Assembly (NCBI GenBank): GCA_945870145.1
Contig: CAMBQV010000012.1
Span: 1-32,142 of the forward strand
DNA: 32,142 bases
Direction: 5' to 3'
Origin: Akkermansia muciniphila
GTDB taxonomy: Bacteria > Verrucomicrobiota > Kiritimatiellia > RFP12 > UBA1067
The position numbers and the translations under genes are program-made. Every line of letters starts with the position of its first letter. Position 1 is the stretch's first letter. Below, one piece after another: positions 7,813 to 16,367 of the stretch. The notes beneath the pieces are model-generated. The model had not been told where the DNA came from. It was given only the letters and a program-made list of their open reading frames with translations, and ran no database searches.

Positions 7813-10800
7813 ATGAAGAAAAGAAACATGTTGAAGGTATTGTGTAGCGTAGCCATTTGCGGCGTTGTCGGTCACGCTTTCGCCGCCGAGGGGCTCACGG
7901 GTAAATTTGAGGATCCCTACTACAAGGATTATCCGCTCTTTCACAGTTATCCCAGCGCGGCGGATGCGCGGTATCTGATTGACCATATCGGCCCGATCGG
8001 TATTGGCATTGAATTGCGCCAGCCTGCCTTCACCATGCATCTGATGACCATTGAGAAAGGTTCTCCTGCGGAAGCCACAGGTAAGCTGAAGCCGGGCCAA
8101 ATCATCGAGAGCATCAACGGGAAGGTTCTCAAGGAAGTTGATCCGCGAGCGATCCTGGGGAACCTGATTACGGAGGCCGAAGCCAAGGATGGCGTGATCA
8201 AGCTGATGGTCAAGGCGGATGCCAAGGCAAAGGCTGAAGAGGTCATTGTGAAGATTCCGGTGTTGGGTGCCTACAGTGAAACCGGTCCGATCAACTGCCC
8301 GAAGTCCGAGAAGATCGTGCGTAACTTCGCGGATTTCCTCGCGACACATCCCTGCGGCTGGGGCTCCGCGCTCTTTCTCCTCTCCACGGGTGAAGAGAAG
8401 GATCTCGCTGTGGTCCGCGGCTGGTTCAGTGGCAAGCTTTCAGGCGGCAAGAGCGGGGACTCTCCCTGGGGTATCGGTTACAACGGGCCGGCAGTCTGCG
8501 AATATTATCTGCGCACAGGGGATGCCTCCGTATTGCCGGCGATTAAGAGCATGATGGAGCGGCTGAAGGAGACGATATACAATGGTTCCTGGATGGGTCG
8601 TGGCGGCTGCAACTATGATTACATGGCGGGTGGACACATGAATGCGGCAGGTGTGCACAGCCTTACCTTCCTGCTCCTTGCGAAAGAGTGCGGCGTGGAG
8701 GTGGACGAGCACACCCTGCAATCCTGTCTCTATCATTTCTACCGTTATGCCGGGCACATGAACGTCTCGTATGGCGACGGATTGCCGGAAACTGGTGGCG
8801 TGGACAACGGTAAGAATGGCGGATTAGCCTTTGCCATGGCTGCAGCAGCCTCGCTCATACCGGACGGGGAGAAGTCCGTCTATGCCAAGGCGCGTGACAT
8901 CAGCGCGAACAAGAGTTTCTATACGACCTCCTGGCTCTTCCATGGTCACACGGGCGGTGGTATCGGCGAGTTGTGGCGTGGCTCGGCAGCCGGTCTGCTG
9001 GCGGAGAAGCGTCCTGAGATGTATCGTTCGTTCATGAAGGAACGTCGCTGGATGTATGAGCTGGCCCGTCGTTACGATGGCGCCTTTGGTTGGGCGAGCG
9101 GCTGGAATGTCAACTATGGCACAACAGGGCACGGTGGCGGCACATCCTGGGGCAACTTCATTCCGTTGGTCTACACGGTTCCGCGCAAGCAGCTTCGTAT
9201 TTATGGTGCGCCTCCGACGAAGTATTCCAAAACCTATAAGATCCCCGAGCGTCCGTGGGGTACGGCAGCGGACGAGGTCTTCTTGTCGATACAAGCAGGT
9301 GAACACAAGCCAGGCATGAAGCTTGACTTGTCAAAGGAGACGCTCCCGACGCATGCCTCCTGGCCGATGATACGTCGCCTTGGAGATCCGAAGGTGAGTG
9401 ATGCTGAGTTACTCATGAATGCTTATCACCCCGACAGCACTACCCAAGGGAGTACGGCGGGTAGTATTAGCGGACAAAAGCGCAACCATCTTTTTGTTGA
9501 ACTCCTGAAATCGAAAGACCCGCGCGCACGGTTGGTGGGCATTAAGGCCGTGAGCGGTGAACAGAAGGGTGTGCCTGCGACTGGCGTCAACCTGACGGAT
9601 GAGATCATCACGTTGCTCGGGGGTATGATTGGTGATCCGCAAGAGTCCTGGTGGGTTGTGATGGCGGCGATGGACATGATCAGCCACGCACCTGCTGAAA
9701 AGATTGCGCCTTATTTTGACAGTATCGCCAAGTGGATGAAACATGAGGATTGGTGGTTGCGTCAAGCCGCCTTGAAGGCTGTCACACCTCTTGCTACGGA
9801 TAAAGCGTTCTATCAGAAGATTATGCCCATGGTCGGCGATATGGTCGCGAGCAATACACGCGCCGTTGCTTTGAACCCGCTCGGTGGCATCGTGACGCGC
9901 TTACAGGAAGCTGAGCCGACTGTGCAAAATTCCGCCCTTGAGGAGCTGGCCACGGCCTATAATAAGTTCCCTGCAGCCTTTAATGCGCCTGGCGGGCAGA
10001 ATATGTCGGGCTGTGTTGACTACATGCTGAAGGGAATCGCCCGAAAGATGGCCGACCTTCCCGGTGGCTTTGACAAGCTCTATGAGGTCAGCAAGAAACG
10101 CTTCCCGGATCTTGTCCTTCCACACAAGGATCTTTACATGATGGCAGATGCCAGTAAGTTTGGTCCCAAGGTCAAAGAGGCCTTGAAGCCGATTGTGCTG
10201 GGGTATCTCATGCCGCAATATGTGGCTGCCAATAGCGCGTTGCGTTCCGAGGCGACCAGTGAGCCAGTGAAGGGCAAGCCCAGCGAACCCAAGATGGAAG
10301 GCTTGGTCGATCTCTATGACCGTGTGGGGATGAACCAGTATGACTGGCGCGGGTGTGGTCCCGACCTGACAGAGATCGCATGGCTCTATCACAGCTATGA
10401 TCCTGTTGAGGAGAAGATTTGGGAGCCAGGATGGCGCTATCGTAAAGTCAGTCCACCCAAAGGCATGGAGAATTGGTTCAAACCAGACTTTGACGCCGCT
10501 GTAGCTGGTTGGCAGAGGGGTCGCGCGCCCTTTGGTCAGTTTGGAGGCAAGCTGCCGAAGGAGCCGCAGTCCACCTGTAAGCTCCCCTTCTGCCGGTGCA
10601 GCGAACCCCTGAAGACCTTCTGGGATAAAGAGGTGCTCCTGCTCCAGGCCAAGGTTAAATTCCCTGCATTCAAACAAGGGCATCGTTACAGACTTGTCGT
10701 TGGTGGCCTGTCGCATGTTAATGCCGGTGACGGCTTCGAAATCTATCTCAATGGTAAGCAGGTGTTTCAACGTGATGATGGTGTCGGCAAGCGCGCAGGG

Positions 10801-11394
10801 GATAAGCCGATCTGCCTCACCATTGACAAGACCTTATGGTCCGAGTTTCAGAAAGAGGTCGTCATTGCGGCCAAGGGCTTCCTGCCCATCCCTGGCGGAA
10901 AGCGTTCACCGGGCGTGAAGAAGCAGCACTTCTCAATCTTCCTTCAGGAGATGGAGGTCCCGCCGATCACGGACGAGATGATTGAAAAGGGTAAGACTCT
11001 TCAGCCGATGCTCACCAGCGCATGGCAACTGAGCAGGGATGAGGGCGACCGTCTTTTCTATGACGGTGAGTTTGTCGCCAACAAGGCGCTTGTCGGCGAC
11101 TGGATTCAGGTCTCGCAAGTTGCCAGCGTGGAGGCCTTCAAGCCGGGCGAGGCAACCACTGTACCGAAGGCCGTCGCACTCCAGAAACTGACGCTCAAGC
11201 CGGATGGTAAGACGGATCAGTCGCACCTTACGTGGTCAGGTGATACACTGATGGAGCTACAGAAACTACAAGCTCTCAAGATGACCCTCGAGAAGGTCGG
11301 CGGTCAGGAATATCTCTTCGTTGAATGTGGCGGCTTCGACCGTAAGCTGCCAGAAGATTGGAAGACCCCCTATAACGTGATGAAGCGCAAATAA
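7813..11394 (+). CDS. large secreted PDZ + DUF6288-like protein (paralogue A)
   Basis: A 1193-residue exported protein. Residues 1-25 are a signal peptide (cut near AFAAEG). Residues about 55-150 form a PDZ domain with the carboxylate-loop-like GPIGIGIEL and the core GSPAEATGKLKPGQIIESING. From GAYSETGPINCPKSEKIVR (about 153) it follows the pattern I associate with DUF6288: long paired helices that may build an alpha/alpha toroid, with YYLRTGDASVLP and the conserved glycine-rich HGHTGGGIGE (377-386). Residues about 490-780 look HEAT-like. A helical module (LMPQYVAAN, QYDW) and a beta-sandwich-like module follow; the latter holds Cys-x4-Cys-Arg-Cys and GHRYRLVVGG. The last 110 residues (GDWIQVSQV to YNVMKRK) resemble the lipocalin-like barrel found at the end of some BlaR1-like proteins. 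AAGGAG at 7798-7803 fits the ATG at 7813; a TTG at 7810 is an alternative. Function is unknown. Confidence 0.82.
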   Translation: MKKRNMLKVLCSVAICGVVGHAFAAEGLTGKFEDPYYKDYPLFHSYPSAADARYLIDHIGPIGIGIELRQPAFTMHLMTIEKGSPAEATGKLKPGQIIESINGKVLKEVDPRAILGNLITEAEAKDGVIKLMVKADAKAKAEEVIVKIPVLGAYSETGPINCPKSEKIVRNFADFLATHPCGWGSALFLLSTGEEKDLAVVRGWFSGKLSGGKSGDSPWGIGYNGPAVCEYYLRTGDASVLPAIKSMMERLKETIYNGSWMGRGGCNYDYMAGGHMNAAGVHSLTFLLLAKECGVEVDEHTLQSCLYHFYRYAGHMNVSYGDGLPETGGVDNGKNGGLAFAMAAAASLIPDGEKSVYAKARDISANKSFYTTSWLFHGHTGGGIGELWRGSAAGLLAEKRPEMYRSFMKERRWMYELARRYDGAFGWASGWNVNYGTTGHGGGTSWGNFIPLVYTVPRKQLRIYGAPPTKYSKTYKIPERPWGTAADEVFLSIQAGEHKPGMKLDLSKETLPTHASWPMIRRLGDPKVSDAELLMNAYHPDSTTQGSTAGSISGQKRNHLFVELLKSKDPRARLVGIKAVSGEQKGVPATGVNLTDEIITLLGGMIGDPQESWWVVMAAMDMISHAPAEKIAPYFDSIAKWMKHEDWWLRQAALKAVTPLATDKAFYQKIMPMVGDMVASNTRAVALNPLGGIVTRLQEAEPTVQNSALEELATAYNKFPAAFNAPGGQNMSGCVDYMLKGIARKMADLPGGFDKLYEVSKKRFPDLVLPHKDLYMMADASKFGPKVKEALKPIVLGYLMPQYVAANSALRSEATSEPVKGKPSEPKMEGLVDLYDRVGMNQYDWRGCGPDLTEIAWLYHSYDPVEEKIWEPGWRYRKVSPPKGMENWFKPDFDAAVAGWQRGRAPFGQFGGKLPKEPQSTCKLPFCRCSEPLKTFWDKEVLLLQAKVKFPAFKQGHRYRLVVGGLSHVNAGDGFEIYLNGKQVFQRDDGVGKRAGDKPICLTIDKTLWSEFQKEVVIAAKGFLPIPGGKRSPGVKKQHFSIFLQEMEVPPITDEMIEKGKTLQPMLTSAWQLSRDEGDRLFYDGEFVANKALVGDWIQVSQVASVEAFKPGEATTVPKAVALQKLTLKPDGKTDQSHLTWSGDTLMELQKLQALKMTLEKVGGQEYLFVECGGFDRKLPEDWKTPYNVMKRK

Positions 11395-11411
11395 GAATTA
11401 AAGAGAAAATA

Positions 11412-14400
11412 ATGAGCAAAAATTTGATTAGTTACTTAGGTCTTTCAGTGTTGATGGTTTCAATAGTGCAGGCTGCTGAGAAGCAGTCCGGACCCGAGAA
11501 GAAAGACCCTTTCTATACGAGTCCTGGGCTCTTTTCCACGCGTCCGAGTTCCATAACCACCCTGGTCCAGTTTGTGGACCGCTTCGGTCCGGTTGGTATC
11601 GGCATTGAGCTTCATCCCCCGGCCTTTGTGATGAAGGTGAAGAATGTCGAGGCTGGTTCGCCCGCAGAAGCCACAGGCAAGCTCAAGGCTGGTCAGATCA
11701 TCGAGACGATCAACGGACAGAAACTGAAGGATATTGACCCTCGCGTTCAATTGGGAAGTATCGTAACAGCAGCGGAAGCGACCGACGGACGCGTGGTCTT
11801 TGCGCTGAGGGATAAAGAAGATAGCCCCGTTCAAGAGGTCGTAGTCACCATCCCTGTCTTGGGAGCGTACAGTAAGACGTGGCCGCTGAACTGTCCGAAG
11901 TCGGACAAGATCGTCCGTGGCCTCGCAGACAGGCTTGCTAAAGAGGGCTGGGATGGCAATGTCGGAATGAACGGCTCGCGAATGCTATTCTTGTTGTCCA
12001 CGGGCGAGGAGCAGGATCTGGAGGTTGTTCGAGGTTGGGTAAAGAAGACGGTCGAAAAGAATCCGAACTTTGGAGATGGCACTTTAGCGTATCAATGGTC
12101 TGTTGGCTGGGGCGCCCCGGCGCTGGCGGAGTATTATCTGCGGACAGGCGATGCGTCCGTGTTGCCGCTCATGAAAAAAATCACCGCTGCCGTGAGGAAG
12201 ACGATGTATCACGATGGATGGGCCGGACGCGGGATGGCCGGTCATCACATGGGTCTTGCCGGAACCTCCACGCTGACCTTTCTCTTGCTGGCCAAGCAGT
12301 GCGGTGTTGAGATGGATGAAGGCATGTTGCAGACGGCATTACAACACTATTACCGCTTTTCCGGCAAAGGGACCAATCCCTACATGGATGAACATCCGGA
12401 GCTTACGTTCACGGATAACGGACGTAACGGGATGCTTGCCTTTTCCATGAAGGCTGCTGCGGCGTTACTGCCAGACGAGAAGAACGACATCTACGAGCAG
12501 GCGAGTGATATCGCGGCTCTGCACAGTTTTCACTCTGCGTCTTACATGTTGCACGGTCATACCGGCGGCGGTATCGGCGAGGTCTGGCGTAGCGCGGCCA
12601 TGGGCTTGCTGTGCGATAAAAAGCCTAATCAGTATCGCGATTTTCTGACGGAGCGTGTCTGGTGGTATGACCTGACGCGCAGATATGACGGTTCGTTTGG
12701 CGTGCTGGGCGGCGGAGGTTATGACGGGAAGAATGGTGGCTGGTGCGGGCCGACGATCGGGATGACCTATACCGCGCCGCGCAAGCAGCTTTGTATTCTC
12801 GGAGCGCCCCGTAGTAAATTTGCTAAATACTATACGATCCCTGAACGTCCGTGGGGTGTGTTGGCGGATGATGATTTCTTGAAGTTTGAGGCTGCTGCGG
12901 ATGAAAACGGGAACGTAAAAAAATATGATGCTGAAACACTTGCGAATGACTCAGGGGTGGCCTTCCATCGCAGGATGGGAACTGCGAACATCAGCGATGA
13001 AGTATTGATGGAATATGCTCGTCATCCTCAGCATGTCTTCAGGTTAGCCGTTTCCGACAAGATTTACAAGGAACGGCGGTTCCATTTAATTCCTGTGCTC
13101 CTGAAGTCCAAAGATGCGCGCGTCCGTTACACAGGCGTCTTTGCGATGAAGAAACCGCGTGTCAGCTCGATCAAGGAAAATTGTGATCCGGGATTTCCGA
13201 TGGAGAAGATGACCGATGATGTGAAGGCGCGTCTCTACGAGATGCTGGAGGATCCGAAGGAGTCATGGTTTGTGGTAGATCACATCCTCGGGCTGATGAG
13301 CCGGCGTGAGGCTGCAGAGCTGGCTCCGCATATCGACCGCATCATTTATTTTTTAGGGCATGACGAGCAGTGGCTGCATCAGTCGGCCCTTGAAGCCATC
13401 ATTCCGTTGGCAATCGACAAGCGAACCAGCAAAAAGGCCTTGGCGGCCATTGAGCAATATGTGCCGAACTTTATCCGGAGTCCCTCGACACTTAAGGGGT
13501 TGGCCGCCAAGCTGTCCGAGGCTGACTCGGAAATACAGAAGGCTGGACTGGATACGCTGGGCAAAGTATATTTAGCCTATCCTGGGAAAAATGCCAATCC
13601 ACCGGGTGGACTGCATCCGCAGTCCGCAGGCTGGTATCTGGATACAGTCGCAGTGGCGATCAGTTCAATGCCAGGTGGATTTGAAAAGCTCTTTGTCGTA
13701 TCGCAGAAGCGTTACCCCAATTTGGCTCTGGCGCATAGTCAGACCTTCTTGAGCACATCAGGCAAAGATCAATATGGCGACACGCTGCAGAAGGCGGTCA
13801 ATGAGGCGATCCTGAATGACCTGATGCCAAAATTTATTGTGAGTAACCGTCAGCAGCTTCAGGTCGATGCCGCAGGGGAGAAGATCCAGCCTGCGGTCAG
13901 TACGTTGGGCGGAGGTGGAATGAGGCAAGGTCTCTCGGATCTCTACAGCAAGGCGGGCGTTAAAGATTACGACTGGCAGGGCTTCGGTCCGAAACGGGAT
14001 GAGATCCTCTGGGACTATTTCAGTTTCGACCCCGAGGAGAAGCAGAACTGGGAAGGCGCTGAACCCCGCTTCCGCAAGGTGAAGTTGCCCGCTGAAATGG
14101 ATAAATGGATGACGAAGGAGTTTGATGCGAAGAAGGCCGGATGGAAACAGGGAAGGGCTCCGATCGCAAGTATAGCGGGTGCGTTGAAACCGCAGTCGTC
14201 CGAGTGTACCATGTCGTTCTGCAGGTGCGGCGATCAGCCCAACACGTTATGGGAGAAGGAAGCTCTTCTCCTGAGGAGCGTATTCAAAGTTCCCGAGATC
14301 AAGGAGGGGCATCGTTATCGCCTCTTGTTGGGTGGCCGTAGCCATGTAGGTGCCGGCGATGGTTATGAAATTTACTTTAACGGCAAAAAGGTATTTGACG

Positions 14401-15041
14401 CCCCGCAGGGAACTGGCAGACGGGATGGCGGATCACCGAAGGGGTATCTGCTACCGAAGGCGATGATGAAGGATTTGAGTGGTAAAGAGCTGGTGGTCGG
14501 CGTGAAGACCTTCCTGACGAAGCATCCGAGGAGCGGTGAAAAACGGGGTTACTTCACGCTCTTCATGGAGGAGATGAAGGTTCCGCCGTTGGAAGGCGAG
14601 AAACTTCGGGAGGCGATGCAACGTATCCCGATGTTCTCCGCGGACTGGCAAGCGCTGCAGGATCCGGAGAGCGAGGTCGATCCGGACGATGGCAAGTTTT
14701 CATACGATGGCAAGTTTAAGCCGAATAATCTTGTGGTGGGCGATTGGAAGGTTGTCGGCTATCTGGCGGATGGTGATGATCTTGCCAGCGTGAAGCCGCT
14801 GAGCAATAAAATACGCCCACTCTTCACGGCCATCAGTTTCAAGGAGAATGGCAAGACCGAATCACCGGATCGTGTCTGGTCCGGTGACATCCTCATGGAG
14901 CTGAATACTTCTCAGGCACTCCGGATCACAGCCAAAAAGATGAACGGCGAAGAGGTGCTACTCATCGAGAACGGCGGCTTCAATGTCAAGGGCGGCGCCG
15001 ACTGGAAGGCACCTCTGCTGGTGCTTAAGCGGAAGATGTAA
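11412..15041 (+). CDS. large secreted PDZ + DUF6288-like protein (paralogue B)
   Basis: A 1209-residue paralogue of the preceding gene, alike from end to end. The order is signal peptide (1-22), PDZ (about 55-150, GSPAEATGKLKAGQIIETING), helical DUF6288-like core from LNCPKSDKIVRGLADRL, conserved HGHTGGGIGE (381-390), HEAT-like middle, helical tail module (LMPKFIVSN, DYDWQGFG), beta module with Cys-x4-Cys-Arg-Cys and GHRYRLLLGGRSH, and the C-terminal barrel-like domain (GDWKVVGYL to LLVLKRKM). Only 17 nt separate it from paralogue A, so the two are almost certainly cotranscribed; the site before the start (AAAGAG) is weak, which fits translational coupling. The pair arose by tandem duplication with substantial divergence. 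A secreted or periplasmic glycan-related role is inferred from neighbours only. Confidence 0.82.
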   Translation: MSKNLISYLGLSVLMVSIVQAAEKQSGPEKKDPFYTSPGLFSTRPSSITTLVQFVDRFGPVGIGIELHPPAFVMKVKNVEAGSPAEATGKLKAGQIIETINGQKLKDIDPRVQLGSIVTAAEATDGRVVFALRDKEDSPVQEVVVTIPVLGAYSKTWPLNCPKSDKIVRGLADRLAKEGWDGNVGMNGSRMLFLLSTGEEQDLEVVRGWVKKTVEKNPNFGDGTLAYQWSVGWGAPALAEYYLRTGDASVLPLMKKITAAVRKTMYHDGWAGRGMAGHHMGLAGTSTLTFLLLAKQCGVEMDEGMLQTALQHYYRFSGKGTNPYMDEHPELTFTDNGRNGMLAFSMKAAAALLPDEKNDIYEQASDIAALHSFHSASYMLHGHTGGGIGEVWRSAAMGLLCDKKPNQYRDFLTERVWWYDLTRRYDGSFGVLGGGGYDGKNGGWCGPTIGMTYTAPRKQLCILGAPRSKFAKYYTIPERPWGVLADDDFLKFEAAADENGNVKKYDAETLANDSGVAFHRRMGTANISDEVLMEYARHPQHVFRLAVSDKIYKERRFHLIPVLLKSKDARVRYTGVFAMKKPRVSSIKENCDPGFPMEKMTDDVKARLYEMLEDPKESWFVVDHILGLMSRREAAELAPHIDRIIYFLGHDEQWLHQSALEAIIPLAIDKRTSKKALAAIEQYVPNFIRSPSTLKGLAAKLSEADSEIQKAGLDTLGKVYLAYPGKNANPPGGLHPQSAGWYLDTVAVAISSMPGGFEKLFVVSQKRYPNLALAHSQTFLSTSGKDQYGDTLQKAVNEAILNDLMPKFIVSNRQQLQVDAAGEKIQPAVSTLGGGGMRQGLSDLYSKAGVKDYDWQGFGPKRDEILWDYFSFDPEEKQNWEGAEPRFRKVKLPAEMDKWMTKEFDAKKAGWKQGRAPIASIAGALKPQSSECTMSFCRCGDQPNTLWEKEALLLRSVFKVPEIKEGHRYRLLLGGRSHVGAGDGYEIYFNGKKVFDAPQGTGRRDGGSPKGYLLPKAMMKDLSGKELVVGVKTFLTKHPRSGEKRGYFTLFMEEMKVPPLEGEKLREAMQRIPMFSADWQALQDPESEVDPDDGKFSYDGKFKPNNLVVGDWKVVGYLADGDDLASVKPLSNKIRPLFTAISFKENGKTESPDRVWSGDILMELNTSQALRITAKKMNGEEVLLIENGGFNVKGGADWKAPLLVLKRKM

Positions 15042-15115
15042 TATACAAGCTAAGGAATTTTGTCCAGCCATGTCAGTGAAGGCCGGCGTGGACGTTAATG
15101 AAAAAGGGGGATGAG

Positions 15116-16348
15116 ATGAAAAAGGTAAATGTATCCAGGAGGGCGTTTCTAAAAGTGACGGGGGCGGCGGTCGCATTGCCCAATATTATTACATCCAGTG
15201 CGCTGGGCGCGAACGGTAGACCGCCAGCAAGCGAGCGGATCGTCATGGCCGGCATCGGCATGGGCGGCCAGGGCTCAGGCGATCTGCGGCAGTTCATGGG
15301 GGATCCCCGGATCCAGGTGGTGGCGGTCTGTGACGTCAAGAATCAGAATCTTGAGCGGGGCTTGAGCACCGTGAATGCTCATTATAAGAACAAGGACTGC
15401 AAGCCCTATGTCGATTACCGCGAGGTGATCTCGCGTAAGGATATCGATATGGTGATGTGTGCGACACCGGATCATATGCATGCGCAAATTTCAATCGACG
15501 CGATGAAGAGCGGTAAAGATGTGTATTGCGAAAAACCCCTGACGCTGACCATCGCCGAGGGACGCAAGATGGTCGACACCGCACGCCGGTACGGACGCGT
15601 TCTCTCCTCCGGCAGTCAGCGGGTCATCGGTGACTTCGGTGCCCTGGCCTGTGCGGCCCGGAGTGGCAAATACGGTAATATTCTCGAAACGTACGCGACG
15701 CCCGGCGGTCCTCCGCGGCACTGTTATTTGCCTGGCGAGCCGATTCCGCCAAACACGATTAATTGGGACTTGTGGTTGGGACCGGCGCCGATGGTGCCGT
15801 ATCATCCCTTCCGTTGTGGGCAGGCCTATGGGCTCGGTGGGCAGGGGTTTCGTTCCTGGTACGACTACTCCGGCGGTATGATGACCGACTGGGGCGGACA
15901 CAAATTCGGTGCCGTGCTGCACGGCATGGGGCTGGATCATACAGGGCCCACGGAAATTCTTCCGCCCGATGGCGGGGAGAATCAGTACCTCACCTATGTC
16001 TTTGCCAATGGCATGAAGCTGCACGTAGGCGGTGGCGGCCCGAAGTACATCTGCGAAAAGGGTGAGGCAACGCCTTTACGCGAGTTCAAGGTTCCGCCGG
16101 GCTTGCGTTGGTATGAGGATGGCGCCAACACGCCGATCAAGGATTTGGTGAATTGCGTGATCTCTCGGAAGCGGCCGTTCCAGGACGTGGAGTATGCCCA
16201 CCGTACGGCGACGGTCTGCCATTTGGGCAATATCTGTTACAGTCTGAACCGGAAGCTCAAGTGGGATCCAGTGAAAGAAGATTTCATCGGCGACCCGGAA
16301 GCCAGCAGATTGGTGGACCGTCCGCGGCGCGGACCTTGGCAAATTTAA
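15116..16348 (+). CDS. Tat-signal Gfo/Idh/MocA family oxidoreductase
   Basis: A 410-residue NAD(P)-dependent oxidoreductase of the Gfo/Idh/MocA family. The N-terminus MKKVNVSRRAFLK is a textbook twin-arginine motif (Arg8-Arg9), followed by a hydrophobic stretch, so the protein is probably exported folded with its cofactor. The Rossmann fold shows GIGMGGQG (46-53), Asp73 at the end of the second strand (VVAVCD), ATPDHMHA and the family CEKPL motif with Lys140. WGGHKFG with His262 lies in the catalytic domain region. The frame is open from an ATG at 15098, but AAAGGGGG at 15103-15110 and the Tat motif favour 15116. It lies 74 nt after paralogue B. Family members oxidise or rearrange sugars and cyclitols; an exported one could modify sugars released by the neighbouring hydrolases (inference). 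Confidence 0.88.
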   Translation: MKKVNVSRRAFLKVTGAAVALPNIITSSALGANGRPPASERIVMAGIGMGGQGSGDLRQFMGDPRIQVVAVCDVKNQNLERGLSTVNAHYKNKDCKPYVDYREVISRKDIDMVMCATPDHMHAQISIDAMKSGKDVYCEKPLTLTIAEGRKMVDTARRYGRVLSSGSQRVIGDFGALACAARSGKYGNILETYATPGGPPRHCYLPGEPIPPNTINWDLWLGPAPMVPYHPFRCGQAYGLGGQGFRSWYDYSGGMMTDWGGHKFGAVLHGMGLDHTGPTEILPPDGGENQYLTYVFANGMKLHVGGGGPKYICEKGEATPLREFKVPPGLRWYEDGANTPIKDLVNCVISRKRPFQDVEYAHRTATVCHLGNICYSLNRKLKWDPVKEDFIGDPEASRLVDRPRRGPWQI

Positions 16349-16367
16349 TGTGAGAGGTTTTAAAAGT

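Noticed and set aside
7603-8349. Minus-strand open frame of 248 codons
   Set aside because: It spans the end of one gene, a repeat array and the start of the next; the reading frame through the array is low-complexity Ser/Thr/Glu sequence.
9901-10770. Minus-strand open frame of 289 codons inside the first DUF6288-like gene
   Set aside because: Antisense to a strongly coding region shared with its paralogue; no domain, no ribosome site. A shadow of codon bias.
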